Below, one piece after another: positions 1 to 7,912 of a DNA stretch of 64,000 nt (positions are counted from its first letter, which is position 1; the number at the start of each line of letters is the position of its first letter). Below the pieces are notes generated by a model that was not told where the DNA came from, ran no database searches, and was given only the letters and a program-made list of their open reading frames with translations. This DNA is from Terasakiella magnetica (lineage in GTDB: Bacteria > Pseudomonadota > Alphaproteobacteria > Rhodospirillales > Magnetospirillaceae). The stretch spans positions 23,226-87,225 of the forward strand of contig CACVCF010000079.1 of the NCBI GenBank assembly GCA_902729415.1, in the 5' to 3' direction. Position numbers and translations under genes: made by a program.

Positions 1-637
1 CGCTCCACGGGCCTTGCCGGTCAGGGCGCTCGCCCGCAGCAGCCGAGCGGGCGGCGATCCGGGCGGCCAAAGCCGCCACTTCGGGGATGGGAGCGTCGGC
101 GCCCGATGGCCGCAACACGGCAGGAGCCTCGACCGCCGCCATATCCGGCAGGGGGTCAGGTTCCTTGATATAGCTGACCTTGGGCTTGGCTGCCGCCACG
201 GCGGGAATGGACATACGCTGGGGATTGCACAGGGCCTCGGCGACCCGCAGCGTCAATTCATGCCCGGAAATCGGCTTGGGGACGATGCCTTCGATGCCCA
301 GAGCGCGGGCGCGCTCGGCCCGCGCCTTCTCGACGGGGCCCGCCACCACCAGGATCGGCACGGGGTCAAAGGGATTACCCTCGGGACGGCGCAGACGCTC
401 GATCACCCCCAGACACTCATCCGAACCGCCCAGGTCCACCAGCACCATATCGGCACCGCGTTCCATCAAGCCAGGAACATCGCCGGGAATGCTGAACGAC
501 ACCACCTCGCGCACATTCAGCTTGCGAAAGGTCTGGCGGGCGAGAAAGCGGAATTGATCGTCGAGACCGAATACCAGCAGACGAATCTGCTTCCACTCGA
601 TCTCCACGCTGGAATGCAACCCAGTGGGATGACGCAT
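1..637 (-). CDS. Receiver-like domain protein, C-terminus cut by window edge
   Basis: This open frame runs leftward off the window, so only about 212 N-terminal residues are visible. It begins MRHPTGLHSSVEIEW at the ATG at 637, preceded by an AAGGG-like ribosome site. Residues 20-140 look like a response-regulator receiver fold: a VLVDLGG strand carries a candidate phospho-acceptor Asp, and GIVPKPIS carries the conserved Lys-Pro pair. The DD acid pair normally seen after strand 1 is replaced by GLDDQ, so it may be a divergent or pseudo-receiver. A Pro/Ala-rich linker follows. It lies 145 bases downstream of the rhodanese gene on the same strand. The output domain, if any, is outside the window, so function is unknown. 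Confidence 0.7.
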   Translation of the reverse strand, partial: MRHPTGLHSSVEIEWKQIRLLVFGLDDQFRFLARQTFRKLNVREVVSFSIPGDVPGLMERGADMVLVDLGGSDECLGVIERLRRPEGNPFDPVPILVVAGPVEKARAERARALGIEGIVPKPISGHELTLRVAEALCNPQRMSIPAVAAAKPKVSYIKEPDPLPDMAAVEAPAVLRPSGADAPIPEVAALAARIAARSAAAGERPDRQGPWS

Positions 638-782
638 ATTATGGCTCGCCCTTGTCCGTCATGCCGCAGCCTTCCCAACCACGGTTACCCCCGCCACCAC
701 CATACTCATGGCGGCGGGGCCGGGCAATTGCCGACACAATTTGCTCAGAGTGTGTTGGTTCTATTTAGCCCGGACAAAGCAC

Positions 783-1235
783 TCAACAACTGGCACAGCT
801 CTTGGTGGGAAGGCCGCGCTTGATCCACCCCGGTCCATCGCCGCTGCCCGCCATGCCTTCACTGACGTCGAAGATGTGGGTAAAGCCAGCATCGCTCAAG
901 GCCCGCGACACCGCCGCCGACCGGTTGCCGGTCCGACAAATGATGGCAATGGGGCGATTGGCATCGCCCCCCACGGCACTGCGGACATCACGCAGAAAAC
1001 CCGCACCGCCTTCCGGGTGGCGCATGGAGATCAAGCGGGCGCCTTCGGGCACACCGGTCTGTTTCCATTCTTCCGGCTGACGGACATCGATCAACACCGT
1101 GCCGCCGCTTTGGGTGAGATCATAGATCTCCGGTGCCGAAACCTTGGTAATCCCAGCCGCCATCGCCCATCCCGCCAAGCCAAGCCAACCAAGGGCGGCC
1201 AAGGCCAAGACTCGAGATATTGCGTTCACGTCCAC
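783..1235 (-). CDS. Periplasmic single-domain rhodanese
   Basis: A 150-residue protein with an N-terminal signal peptide (hydrophobic stretch about residues 8-27 ending AMAAG) followed by one rhodanese domain. The VLIDVRQPEEW motif and the catalytic loop CRTGNRS, with the active-site Cys, are both present, so sulfurtransferase or persulfide-carrier activity outside the cytoplasm is likely. The extreme C-terminus is KSCASC, two extra cysteines that could bind metal or form a disulfide. The gene starts 15 bases after the upstream response regulator on the same strand and probably closes that operon. The physiological sulfur donor and acceptor cannot be told from sequence. Confidence 0.85.
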   Translation of the reverse strand: MDVNAISRVLALAALGWLGLAGWAMAAGITKVSAPEIYDLTQSGGTVLIDVRQPEEWKQTGVPEGARLISMRHPEGGAGFLRDVRSAVGGDANRPIAIICRTGNRSAAVSRALSDAGFTHIFDVSEGMAGSGDGPGWIKRGLPTKSCASC

Positions 1236-1250
1236 ACTCCTTTTCCGTCA

Positions 1251-1907
1251 TCAGCCTTCATCGAAAGAGGGGGGGTGGGGCAGCCTGACCAGGCTGCTCT
1301 CCTCTTCCAGAATCAGCGCCATGCGCACCAGCTCGGACAGGCTTTCCGCCGCCATCTTTTCCATCACCCGCGCCCGGTGGATTTCCACGGTCCGGACGCT
1401 GATGGCTAATTCCACCGCCGCCGCCTTGTTAGGCAAGCCCTGGACCACCAGGGCCATGACTTCGCGCTCTCGCGGGGTCAAGGTGGCCAGCCGCGTCTCG
1501 ATGGAGGCCCGCTGCCGACGCTCGCGGAACGTCTGACGTCCCCGGTCCAAGGCGTCATTGACACTGTTCAGAAACAAAGTGTCATCGAAAGGTTTCTCGA
1601 TAAAATCCGCCGCGCCGGCCTTTAAGGCGCTGACCGCCATGGCAATGTCGCCATGGCCGGTAATGACGATCAGAGGCAGGTCGATATCGCGGCTCCGCAA
1701 CATGCGAAGCAGTTCCAGCCCGCTCATACCAGGCATGCGCACATCGGCCACCACGCATCCCTGCCCGGTGAGATCGGCCTGGGCCAGAAAGATCTCTGCA
1801 TCGGCATAGGTGGCTGTCTCGTGTCCCGCGGCATCCAGCAGCATGGAAAGCGAGCCTCGGATGGCCTCGTCGTCATCGACGATATGAACCACGGACGATG
1901 TCGTCAT
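1251..1907 (-). CDS. FixJ/NarL-type response regulator
   Basis: A 218-residue regulator. The receiver domain at residues 1-125 has the acid pair DDDE near residue 11, phospho-acceptor Asp55 in VVADVRMPGMSG and Lys in FIEKPF. A LuxR/FixJ helix-turn-helix follows (LTPREREVMALV, then KAAAVELAISVRTVEIHR). The ATG at 1907 was chosen because its ATGA overlaps the stop of the kinase gene upstream, indicating translational coupling. The longer open frame upstream of it overlaps the kinase coding region and is not protein-like. It is the presumed partner of the MASE1 kinase. Target genes are unknown; the co-transcribed rhodanese is one candidate. Confidence 0.9.
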   Translation of the reverse strand: MTTSSVVHIVDDDEAIRGSLSMLLDAAGHETATYADAEIFLAQADLTGQGCVVADVRMPGMSGLELLRMLRSRDIDLPLIVITGHGDIAMAVSALKAGAADFIEKPFDDTLFLNSVNDALDRGRQTFRERRQRASIETRLATLTPREREVMALVVQGLPNKAAAVELAISVRTVEIHRARVMEKMAAESLSELVRMALILEEESSLVRLPHPPSFDEG

Positions 1908-3505
1908 GATAGCGTACTGATCCCCTTTTCTTTGGCCACGGGTACGGTAAATCGGAAGCAGCAGCCCTGCGGGGTGCTCAGCTCCAGCCACAACCGCCCT
2001 CCATGAGCCTCTATGATAGTACGGCAGATGGATAGCCCCAAGCCCATGCCGGTGGCCTTGGTGGTGGAAAATGGCTGGAACAGCCATTCGGCGGCCTCAG
2101 CCGAAAGGCCTGGGCCGCTATCGGCCACTTCGATCATAACCTCGTTACAGTCGGCAAGGCGGGCGGAAACCACCATTGGCCGCCGCAGTGGTGGCGGAAT
2201 CTGATCTGCCGCCTCGATCCCGTTGCGGATGAGATTAACCAGAACCTGCTGAATCTGCACCCGGTCGGCCAGAACCGGCGGCAAACCTTTTTCCACCATG
2301 GGCAAGATGGAAGAGCCCGCGCAACCGTCTTCCGAGGTCAGAACCGCCACCGCATCGGAGATCAGGTCCACTATGGGATAGGCTTGGCGATCCACCGCCC
2401 CCCTGCCGATGAACTCGCGCAAGGTCCGAATGATCTGGGCGGCGCGACCAGCCTGGGCAGCAGCCCCATCCATGGCAGCCATCACCTTGACCTGATCCAC
2501 GACGGGCGCACCCATCAGACGCTGGGCGGCGCGGGTATAGGTCACCGCCGCCGATAGGGGCTGATTCAGCTCATGGGCCAGCGCCGCCGCCATTTCACCC
2601 GCCAAAGACAGCCGTGAAAAGCGCGCCAGATCACTCTGACGCATCCTAAGATCCTCCTCCGCCCGGCGCCGCTCGGTCACCGCCGTGCCCAGGAACAGAG
2701 TCGAAAGCGTCAAGGCCAGCATGCGGAACTGAAATTCCGTCACCCCTCCAGGATCCTTCACCACCACAGAGAACGACACCAGCAGGGAGATCTGCATCAC
2801 CGTATTGATCAAAGTGGCGCCACGCAGGCCAAACCGGGCCGCCACCCAGATGGAGGGCAGGAATAAGAGGTAAAAAAGCTGGAGATCATCATAAGGAAAA
2901 ATCTTGAAGATCAAGATCAGCACGCCGACGGTCACAATGCCGATCACCCCCAATTCCAGTGCTTGGGCGCGCCCCGGCCAGGACAATGCCTGGCGGTTGA
3001 CCAAAATAAGCGGCGTCACCACCATCACACCGATCATGTCACCGATCCAGGCCTGCCCCAGGCTGAGTATCAAGTGTTCATATTTGAATGGAAGCCCCTC
3101 GGCATTGATGCCCAGCACCAGCAGCGCCAGAATCAGGGCTGCGGCGCCGGTGGCAATGGTCAGCAGCAGAAGGTCGCGCTGGGTGGCAAGCCGGAGATTA
3201 AGCCGGGGGCCAAGCAGGGCCGCCAGACCGCCCCAGCACACAGTCACCACCACAGCGATGGCGACGGAATGGGGTAGAGGCGGCGGCCAGCCTCGCGTCA
3301 TGACCGCCGAAACCAACTCGACCAACAGCAGAACCGGCAAGAGCTCCAGGCCGACCACCAACAGCAGGGCCAAAGCCAGCCCTGCCGACGGATCCCAGGG
3401 CGTCAGACCAAGCGGCGTGTACGCGCGGCTGAATTCGATCCAGTCCAACGCCAGATAGCCGAGGAACATCCCCAGCCCGATCAAGGCCCGCCGCCACGGG
3501 GTCAT
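1904..3505 (-). CDS. MASE1-type membrane sensor histidine kinase
   Basis: A 533-residue kinase. Residues 8-280 form about eight hydrophobic segments resembling the MASE1 integral-membrane sensor, including the GDMIGVMVVTPLIL motif. They are followed by a short coiled linker, a HisKA helix with the phospho-accepting His near residue 311 (AHELNQPLSA) and a HATPase domain with N box NLIRNGIEA, G1 DSGPGL and G2 GMGLGLSI. The HELNQPLSA box is that of the FixL/DctB/DctS branch. The ATG at 3505 gives a TGATG overlap with the dctR stop; a GTG one codon earlier (3508) is possible. The next gene overlaps by ATGA. The ligand is unknown. Confidence 0.9.
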   Translation of the reverse strand: MTPWRRALIGLGMFLGYLALDWIEFSRAYTPLGLTPWDPSAGLALALLLVVGLELLPVLLLVELVSAVMTRGWPPPLPHSVAIAVVVTVCWGGLAALLGPRLNLRLATQRDLLLLTIATGAAALILALLVLGINAEGLPFKYEHLILSLGQAWIGDMIGVMVVTPLILVNRQALSWPGRAQALELGVIGIVTVGVLILIFKIFPYDDLQLFYLLFLPSIWVAARFGLRGATLINTVMQISLLVSFSVVVKDPGGVTEFQFRMLALTLSTLFLGTAVTERRRAEEDLRMRQSDLARFSRLSLAGEMAAALAHELNQPLSAAVTYTRAAQRLMGAPVVDQVKVMAAMDGAAAQAGRAAQIIRTLREFIGRGAVDRQAYPIVDLISDAVAVLTSEDGCAGSSILPMVEKGLPPVLADRVQIQQVLVNLIRNGIEAADQIPPPLRRPMVVSARLADCNEVMIEVADSGPGLSAEAAEWLFQPFSTTKATGMGLGLSICRTIIEAHGGRLWLELSTPQGCCFRFTVPVAKEKGISTLS

Positions 3506-4107
3506 CACCGCCGCGTCGACATCAACTGAGCCAGCTCCACCGCCGTCTTCACTCCCATTTTCTCGAACAGATGCGCCCGGTGAACCTCAACGGTGCGCAT
3601 GGTAATGCCAAGATCATCGGCGATCACCTTGTTCAGCTTGCCCGCCAGCACCCGCTCCATGACTTGGCGTTCGCGCAGGGTCAGACTGGCCAAACGAGCG
3701 GCCAGGGAGGCCGCATCGGCGGCATTCTCCCGTTGCGTGGCTTCCCAGGCCAAGGCGTCGATCACCATGTCCACGAGATCATTGTCGTTGAAAGGTTTCT
3801 CGACAAAATCCCGAGCGCCCTTTTTCAGGGCCGAAACCGCCATGGGCACGTCGCCGTGCCCGGTCAAAAAGATCACCGGCAGGCGCGCCCCCATCTCGCG
3901 CAGGCGATCGAACAGCTCCAGCCCGGTCATACCCGCCATGCGGATATCCAGCACCAGACAGCCGCTTGTCCCCGGACTCCATTTATCCAAAAAGGCTTCG
4001 GCGGAGACAAAGGTCTCCACATCCACCCCTCGGGATTGGAACAGCCAAGCCAAGGCATCTCGGATGGCTTCGTCGTCATCGACGATATAAACCGCTCCCG
4101 TGCTCAT
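3505..4107 (-). CDS. dctR: C4-dicarboxylate response regulator DctR (FixJ family)
   Basis: A 200-residue response regulator with a receiver (acid cluster DDDE at 10-13, phospho-acceptor Asp54 in LVLDIRMAGMTG, Lys in FVEKPF) and a LuxR/FixJ helix-turn-helix (LTLRERQVMERV through MRTVEVHRAHLFEKMG). Length matches the Rhodobacter capsulatus DctR family. The start at 4107 was chosen because it overlaps the kinase stop as ATGA. It is co-translated with dctS and divergent from dctPQM, so it most likely activates that transporter operon when C4-dicarboxylates are sensed. That assignment rests on family resemblance plus context. Confidence 0.88.
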   Translation of the reverse strand: MSTGAVYIVDDDEAIRDALAWLFQSRGVDVETFVSAEAFLDKWSPGTSGCLVLDIRMAGMTGLELFDRLREMGARLPVIFLTGHGDVPMAVSALKKGARDFVEKPFNDNDLVDMVIDALAWEATQRENAADAASLAARLASLTLRERQVMERVLAGKLNKVIADDLGITMRTVEVHRAHLFEKMGVKTAVELAQLMSTRR

Positions 4108-6059
4108 TCCCCACTCTCCGGCAGTGTGAATTGAAAGATGCTGCCGCCCTTGGGATTGGGCTCGAACCACAGCCGCCCCCGATGGGCCTCGATGATGGAC
4201 CGGCAGATATTCAGGCCCATTCCCATCCCCTCCTCCTTGGTGCTGAAAAAGGGCGAGAACAGATTGGCCGAGACCTCGACCGGCACGCCGCACCCCTGGT
4301 CGGCCACCCGGACCAAGGCTTGGCCGTCCGCGGCGCTGACCTCGATCTCCAACACCCGTTCGGTCCGGGCGACATGGCCCATGGCCTCCATGGCGTTGCG
4401 TGCCAGATTAAGCACCACCTGCTCGATCAGGATCTTGTCCGCCACCACCCGGGGCGAGACCGGCGCCAGAATCAGGTCCACCCGGACACAGCGCTTGCGC
4501 GCTTCGGCCTCCAGAAAACTGACGGCCACCTCCACCACTTCGTTTAGAGCACAGACCGCCACCGAGGGCTCGCTCTTGCGTACGAAATCGTGAATGCGGC
4601 GGATGATTTGACCTGCCCGCTGAGCCTGAACCGCCAGCTTGGACAGAGGCGGCGTCAGTTCCTCGGCCTTGGCGTCCCCTTGTCCCAGGCGGTTCAGGCA
4701 CCCGGCGGCATAGCTGGCGATGGCCGACAGCGGCTGGTTCAGCTCATGGGCCAGGGTAGACGCCATCTCGCCCATGGTAATCAGGCGCGAAGTCCGTTGC
4801 AGCTTTTCCTGATGCTGGCGGGCCAATTCCTCGGCCCGCTTCCGCTCGGTCACATCCAGTACCGAGGCCATCCAGCCGACATGGCGGCCGTCGGACTCGA
4901 TCAGCGGCGCTTCGTAGACCAGGGCATTAAAGCGCTCACCGTTCTTGCGCCGGAACACCAGCTCGAAACCGTCGGGCGGTGCATCGCCCCTCAGAACCGC
5001 CCGATGCATCTCATAGGTCTGATCCATGTCCTCGGGCACCCAATAGGGCATGGGGGGGGCGCCCCCCACCAGTTCCGCCTCGCCCCAGCCCACCATCCGG
5101 CAGAAGGCGGGATTGACGTAGGTGATGCGGCCCTCCAGGTCGCGGGCCCGCATGCCGACAGTCAGCGAATCCTCCATCGCCTTGCGGAAGGCATGTTCGC
5201 GCCGCAACGCCTGCTCGGCGGCCAGCCGGTGGCCCATATGGCGGCGCATGGCCACCAGACTCCACAATGCCGACAGGGCAAGGCCAAAAATGGCAGCGGC
5301 CAGGAGGTTGCGCCCCAGATGGGATTCGGTGCCGTACAGCGTCGCCACCAGCGACAGCCCCTGGCCCGGCGGCTCGAAGTGCAGTTGATAGCTGGGGCCA
5401 AGATCGACCAGGGGCAATTGTGACTTGGCGGCCAGGATCGTGCCCAGTCCATCCACCACTTCCAGCCGGTATTTCTGCGTAAACCACCAGGGCACTTGAT
5501 GGAGCAGCATGACGTCGAACGAGACCTGGGCCGCCAGCACACCGACGAACTGGCCCGCGTGGAACACCGGCACGACAATCTCGAACAGCCACCCCCGCTT
5601 GGCGCTGGGATAGGGGCTGCCATAGGTCAGTTGCCCGGTCGAACGCGCCAGAGTGATATGGTCGCTCCACTGGGGGTCGATGTCGCTGTCCGCTCCGGAC
5701 TCCACCGGCGGCAGCATGCGCTGGACCGAGCCATCGGCCCGGCGCAGCACGATCCGCCCCACCTGAGGGCTGTTTTCCAGCAAGGCGCCGCCCTGAACAT
5801 CAAAAATCTCGCTATTTGGCCCTTCACGCCCCAACCGGGCCGCCAGTTGCTGTAAACGCTCGCCATCGGAGGCAAGGTGGAAGTGCAGATTCTGCTCGAC
5901 CCACAAAATATCTTGGATCAGAGCCCGTTGTTCATCCTCCACTTCGCTGCGATGCAACAACCAGAGCAGAACGCCAAGCAGCATCACCACCATTCCCATG
6001 GCGATCAGCGGCATGATCTGGATAGCGTCACGCCCCCGGAAGGGCTTAAGGGAAGCCAT
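4104..6059 (-). CDS. dctS: C4-dicarboxylate sensor histidine kinase DctS
   Basis: A 651-residue membrane kinase. Transmembrane helices at about 16-36 and 251-271 bracket a periplasmic sensor of some 210 residues. A cytoplasmic PAS domain follows (about 295-405, with YVNPAFCRMVGW), then HisKA with His438 in AHELNQPLSA, and a HATPase domain with NLARNAMEA, DQGCGV and GMGMGLNI. The size and architecture match DctS of Rhodobacter capsulatus. It begins the four-gene minus-strand operon and faces dctP, so it probably detects external malate, succinate or fumarate and phosphorylates DctR. Confidence 0.9.
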   Translation of the reverse strand: MASLKPFRGRDAIQIMPLIAMGMVVMLLGVLLWLLHRSEVEDEQRALIQDILWVEQNLHFHLASDGERLQQLAARLGREGPNSEIFDVQGGALLENSPQVGRIVLRRADGSVQRMLPPVESGADSDIDPQWSDHITLARSTGQLTYGSPYPSAKRGWLFEIVVPVFHAGQFVGVLAAQVSFDVMLLHQVPWWFTQKYRLEVVDGLGTILAAKSQLPLVDLGPSYQLHFEPPGQGLSLVATLYGTESHLGRNLLAAAIFGLALSALWSLVAMRRHMGHRLAAEQALRREHAFRKAMEDSLTVGMRARDLEGRITYVNPAFCRMVGWGEAELVGGAPPMPYWVPEDMDQTYEMHRAVLRGDAPPDGFELVFRRKNGERFNALVYEAPLIESDGRHVGWMASVLDVTERKRAEELARQHQEKLQRTSRLITMGEMASTLAHELNQPLSAIASYAAGCLNRLGQGDAKAEELTPPLSKLAVQAQRAGQIIRRIHDFVRKSEPSVAVCALNEVVEVAVSFLEAEARKRCVRVDLILAPVSPRVVADKILIEQVVLNLARNAMEAMGHVARTERVLEIEVSAADGQALVRVADQGCGVPVEVSANLFSPFFSTKEEGMGMGLNICRSIIEAHRGRLWFEPNPKGGSIFQFTLPESGE

Positions 6060-6089
6060 TACTGTTTCTCAAAAAACAGGCATTGCGGA

Positions 6090-6104
6090 TGACCACACTG
6101 GTCA
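6090..6104. promoter_or_regulatory. TGACCA-CAC-TGGTCA palindrome between dctS and dctP
   Basis: A perfect 6-3-6 inverted repeat lies in the 113-base divergent region between dctS (start 6059) and dctP (start 6173). A second, looser repeat, CTGTTT-N6-AAACAG, is at 6062-6079 close to the dctS start. A TATACG box at 6117-6122 could be a -10 element for dctP. Its position and symmetry suggest the operator for DctR or another dimeric regulator; binding is inferred. Confidence 0.5.
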
Positions 6105-6172
6105 CGACCTCAAAACTATACGAAGCTATCTCAAAATCTAATCCGAAATGGATAATTTGGGAGGACTACGTC

Positions 6173-7186
6173 ATGAAGTTGGGCACTATCATCGTCGGTC
6201 TGCTGGCAACCCTGTTGCTGAATAGCGGGGCCTCGGCCCAGCCGACACCGCCGATCGTCATCAAATTCAGCCATGTGGTGGCCCCGGACACCCCCAAGGG
6301 CAAGGCGGCCGAGTACTTCAAGAAACTGGCGGAGGAACGGACCAAGGGGGCGGTCAAGGTCGAAGTCTATCCCAACAGCCAGCTCTACAAAGACAAAGAG
6401 GAGATGGAGGCGCTCCAATTGGGCGCGGTCCAGATGCTGGCGCCGTCGCTGGCGAAGTTCGGACCGCTGGGCGTCAAGGAATTCGAAGTGTTCGACCTGC
6501 CCTACATCTTTCCGTCCAAGGACGTGCTGCGTGCCGTCACCGAAGGCCCGCTGGGCCTCAGCCTGCTGAAGAAGCTGGACAGCAAGGGCATCACCGGTCT
6601 GGCTTACTGGGACAACGGCTTCAAGGTCATGAGCGCCAACAAGCCGCTGCGCAAGCCGGAAGACTTCAAGGGTGTGAAGATGCGCATCCAGTCCTCCAAG
6701 GTTCTCGACGCCCAGATGCGGGCCTTGGGCGCCCTACCCCAGGTCATGGCCTTCTCCGAAGTCTATCAGGCCCTGCAGACCGGCGTCGTCGACGGCACCG
6801 AGAATCCGCCCTCCAACATGTTCACTCAAAAAATGCACGAGGTGCAAAAGCACGCCACCGTGTCCAATCACGGCTATCTCGGCTATGCGGTGATCGTGAA
6901 CAAGAAGTTCTGGGACAGCATTCCGGCCGAAACCCGCGCCATCCTTGAAGGGGCCATGAACGAGTCCACCAAGTTCGCCAACGCCATCGCCCAGACCGAA
7001 AATGACGAAGCTCTCAAGGCCATGCAGGCATCCGGCAAGACTGAGTTCTATCAGCTTCAGCCCGCCGAAATGGAAGCGTGGCGCAAGACTCTGCTGCCGG
7101 TCCACGCCGATATGGAAAAGCGCGTGGGCAAGGATTTGATCGACGCCTTCTACAAGGAAGCAGCCAAGTTCGGCTTCAAGAACTGA
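6173..7186 (+). CDS. dctP: TRAP transporter periplasmic solute-binding protein DctP
   Basis: A 337-residue protein with a signal peptide (MKLGTIIVGLLATLL, cleavage after about SGASAQ). The mature protein has the TRAP receptor pattern: IKFSHVVAPDTPKGKAA, EVYPNSQLY, the MRIQSSKVL segment holding the carboxylate-binding Arg region, and VVDGTENP. The ATG at 6173 has a strong GGGAGGA ribosome site at 6159-6165; the longer frame from 6083 has neither. It captures C4-dicarboxylates in the periplasm for DctQM. It is the first gene of dctPQM and faces dctS-dctR. Confidence 0.95.
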   Translation: MKLGTIIVGLLATLLLNSGASAQPTPPIVIKFSHVVAPDTPKGKAAEYFKKLAEERTKGAVKVEVYPNSQLYKDKEEMEALQLGAVQMLAPSLAKFGPLGVKEFEVFDLPYIFPSKDVLRAVTEGPLGLSLLKKLDSKGITGLAYWDNGFKVMSANKPLRKPEDFKGVKMRIQSSKVLDAQMRALGALPQVMAFSEVYQALQTGVVDGTENPPSNMFTQKMHEVQKHATVSNHGYLGYAVIVNKKFWDSIPAETRAILEGAMNESTKFANAIAQTENDEALKAMQASGKTEFYQLQPAEMEAWRKTLLPVHADMEKRVGKDLIDAFYKEAAKFGFKN

Positions 7187-7264
7187 CCGTGGGGCGGCGG
7201 CCCGGCCCAACCCGGCCAAGCCGCCGCCCTATCCCAAGACGGGGTTGCTGTGGGAGGTTCTCTG

Positions 7265-7912
7265 ATGCTGAAAGCCCTCGACCACCTGGAGGAATGGCTG
7301 ATCGCCTTCCTCATGGGGGCGGCGACGCTGATCATCTTTGTCGCCGTCATGCACCGCTACGCCTCGGGCGTACCGTTCCTCTATGAATCCATGCGGGTGT
7401 TCCACTTCTCCTGGGCCCAGGAGTTGTGCATTTACATGTTCGTCTGGATGGCCAAATTCGGCGCCGCCTATGGCGTGCGCACCGGCATCCATGTCGGCGT
7501 CGATGTGGTGATCAACCGCCTCTCCGCCCCCTGGCGCAACAAGTTCATCATCTTTGGCCTTTTGGCCGGAGCGCTGTTCACCGGCACCATCGGTTCGCTG
7601 GGGGCTCATTTCGTCTACGAAATGGCGGGGACCGACCAGACCTCGTCGGATATGGAGGTTCCCATGTGGATTGTCTATCTGGCGATCCCCTGCGGTTCCT
7701 ACCTCATGTGCTTCCGCTTCCTTCAGGTGTGCTGGACCTTCGTCCGCACCGGCGAATTGCCGCACCACGATCACGGACATGTGGAGGGGCTGGCGGAAGA
7801 CGCTGCCGACCCGCAGCGCAAAGCCCAGGATATCAACTGGTTTGAAATGGCCGACAATCTGCACCCTAAGGATGTGGGCCAGACCCAGGGCGATGGGGAG
7901 AAGCGGCCATGA
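7265..7912 (+). CDS. dctQ: TRAP transporter small permease DctQ
   Basis: A 215-residue membrane protein with four hydrophobic segments typical of DctQ (for example AFLMGAATLIIFVAVMHRYA and the WAQELCIYMFVWMAKFGAAY region). The C-terminal tail is long and hydrophilic, with a His-rich patch (PHHDHGHVEG). The ATG at 7265 is preceded by GGGAGG at 7252-7257 with a 7-base gap, so the in-frame GTG at 7250 is unlikely. Its stop overlaps the dctM start as ATGA. DctQ pairs with DctM in the inner membrane. Confidence 0.93.
   Translation: MLKALDHLEEWLIAFLMGAATLIIFVAVMHRYASGVPFLYESMRVFHFSWAQELCIYMFVWMAKFGAAYGVRTGIHVGVDVVINRLSAPWRNKFIIFGLLAGALFTGTIGSLGAHFVYEMAGTDQTSSDMEVPMWIVYLAIPCGSYLMCFRFLQVCWTFVRTGELPHHDHGHVEGLAEDAADPQRKAQDINWFEMADNLHPKDVGQTQGDGEKRP

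Noticed and set aside
14..823. 269-codon plus-strand frame at the left edge
   Set aside because: It is antisense to the receiver-like gene, whose minus-strand translation shows recognisable receiver motifs.
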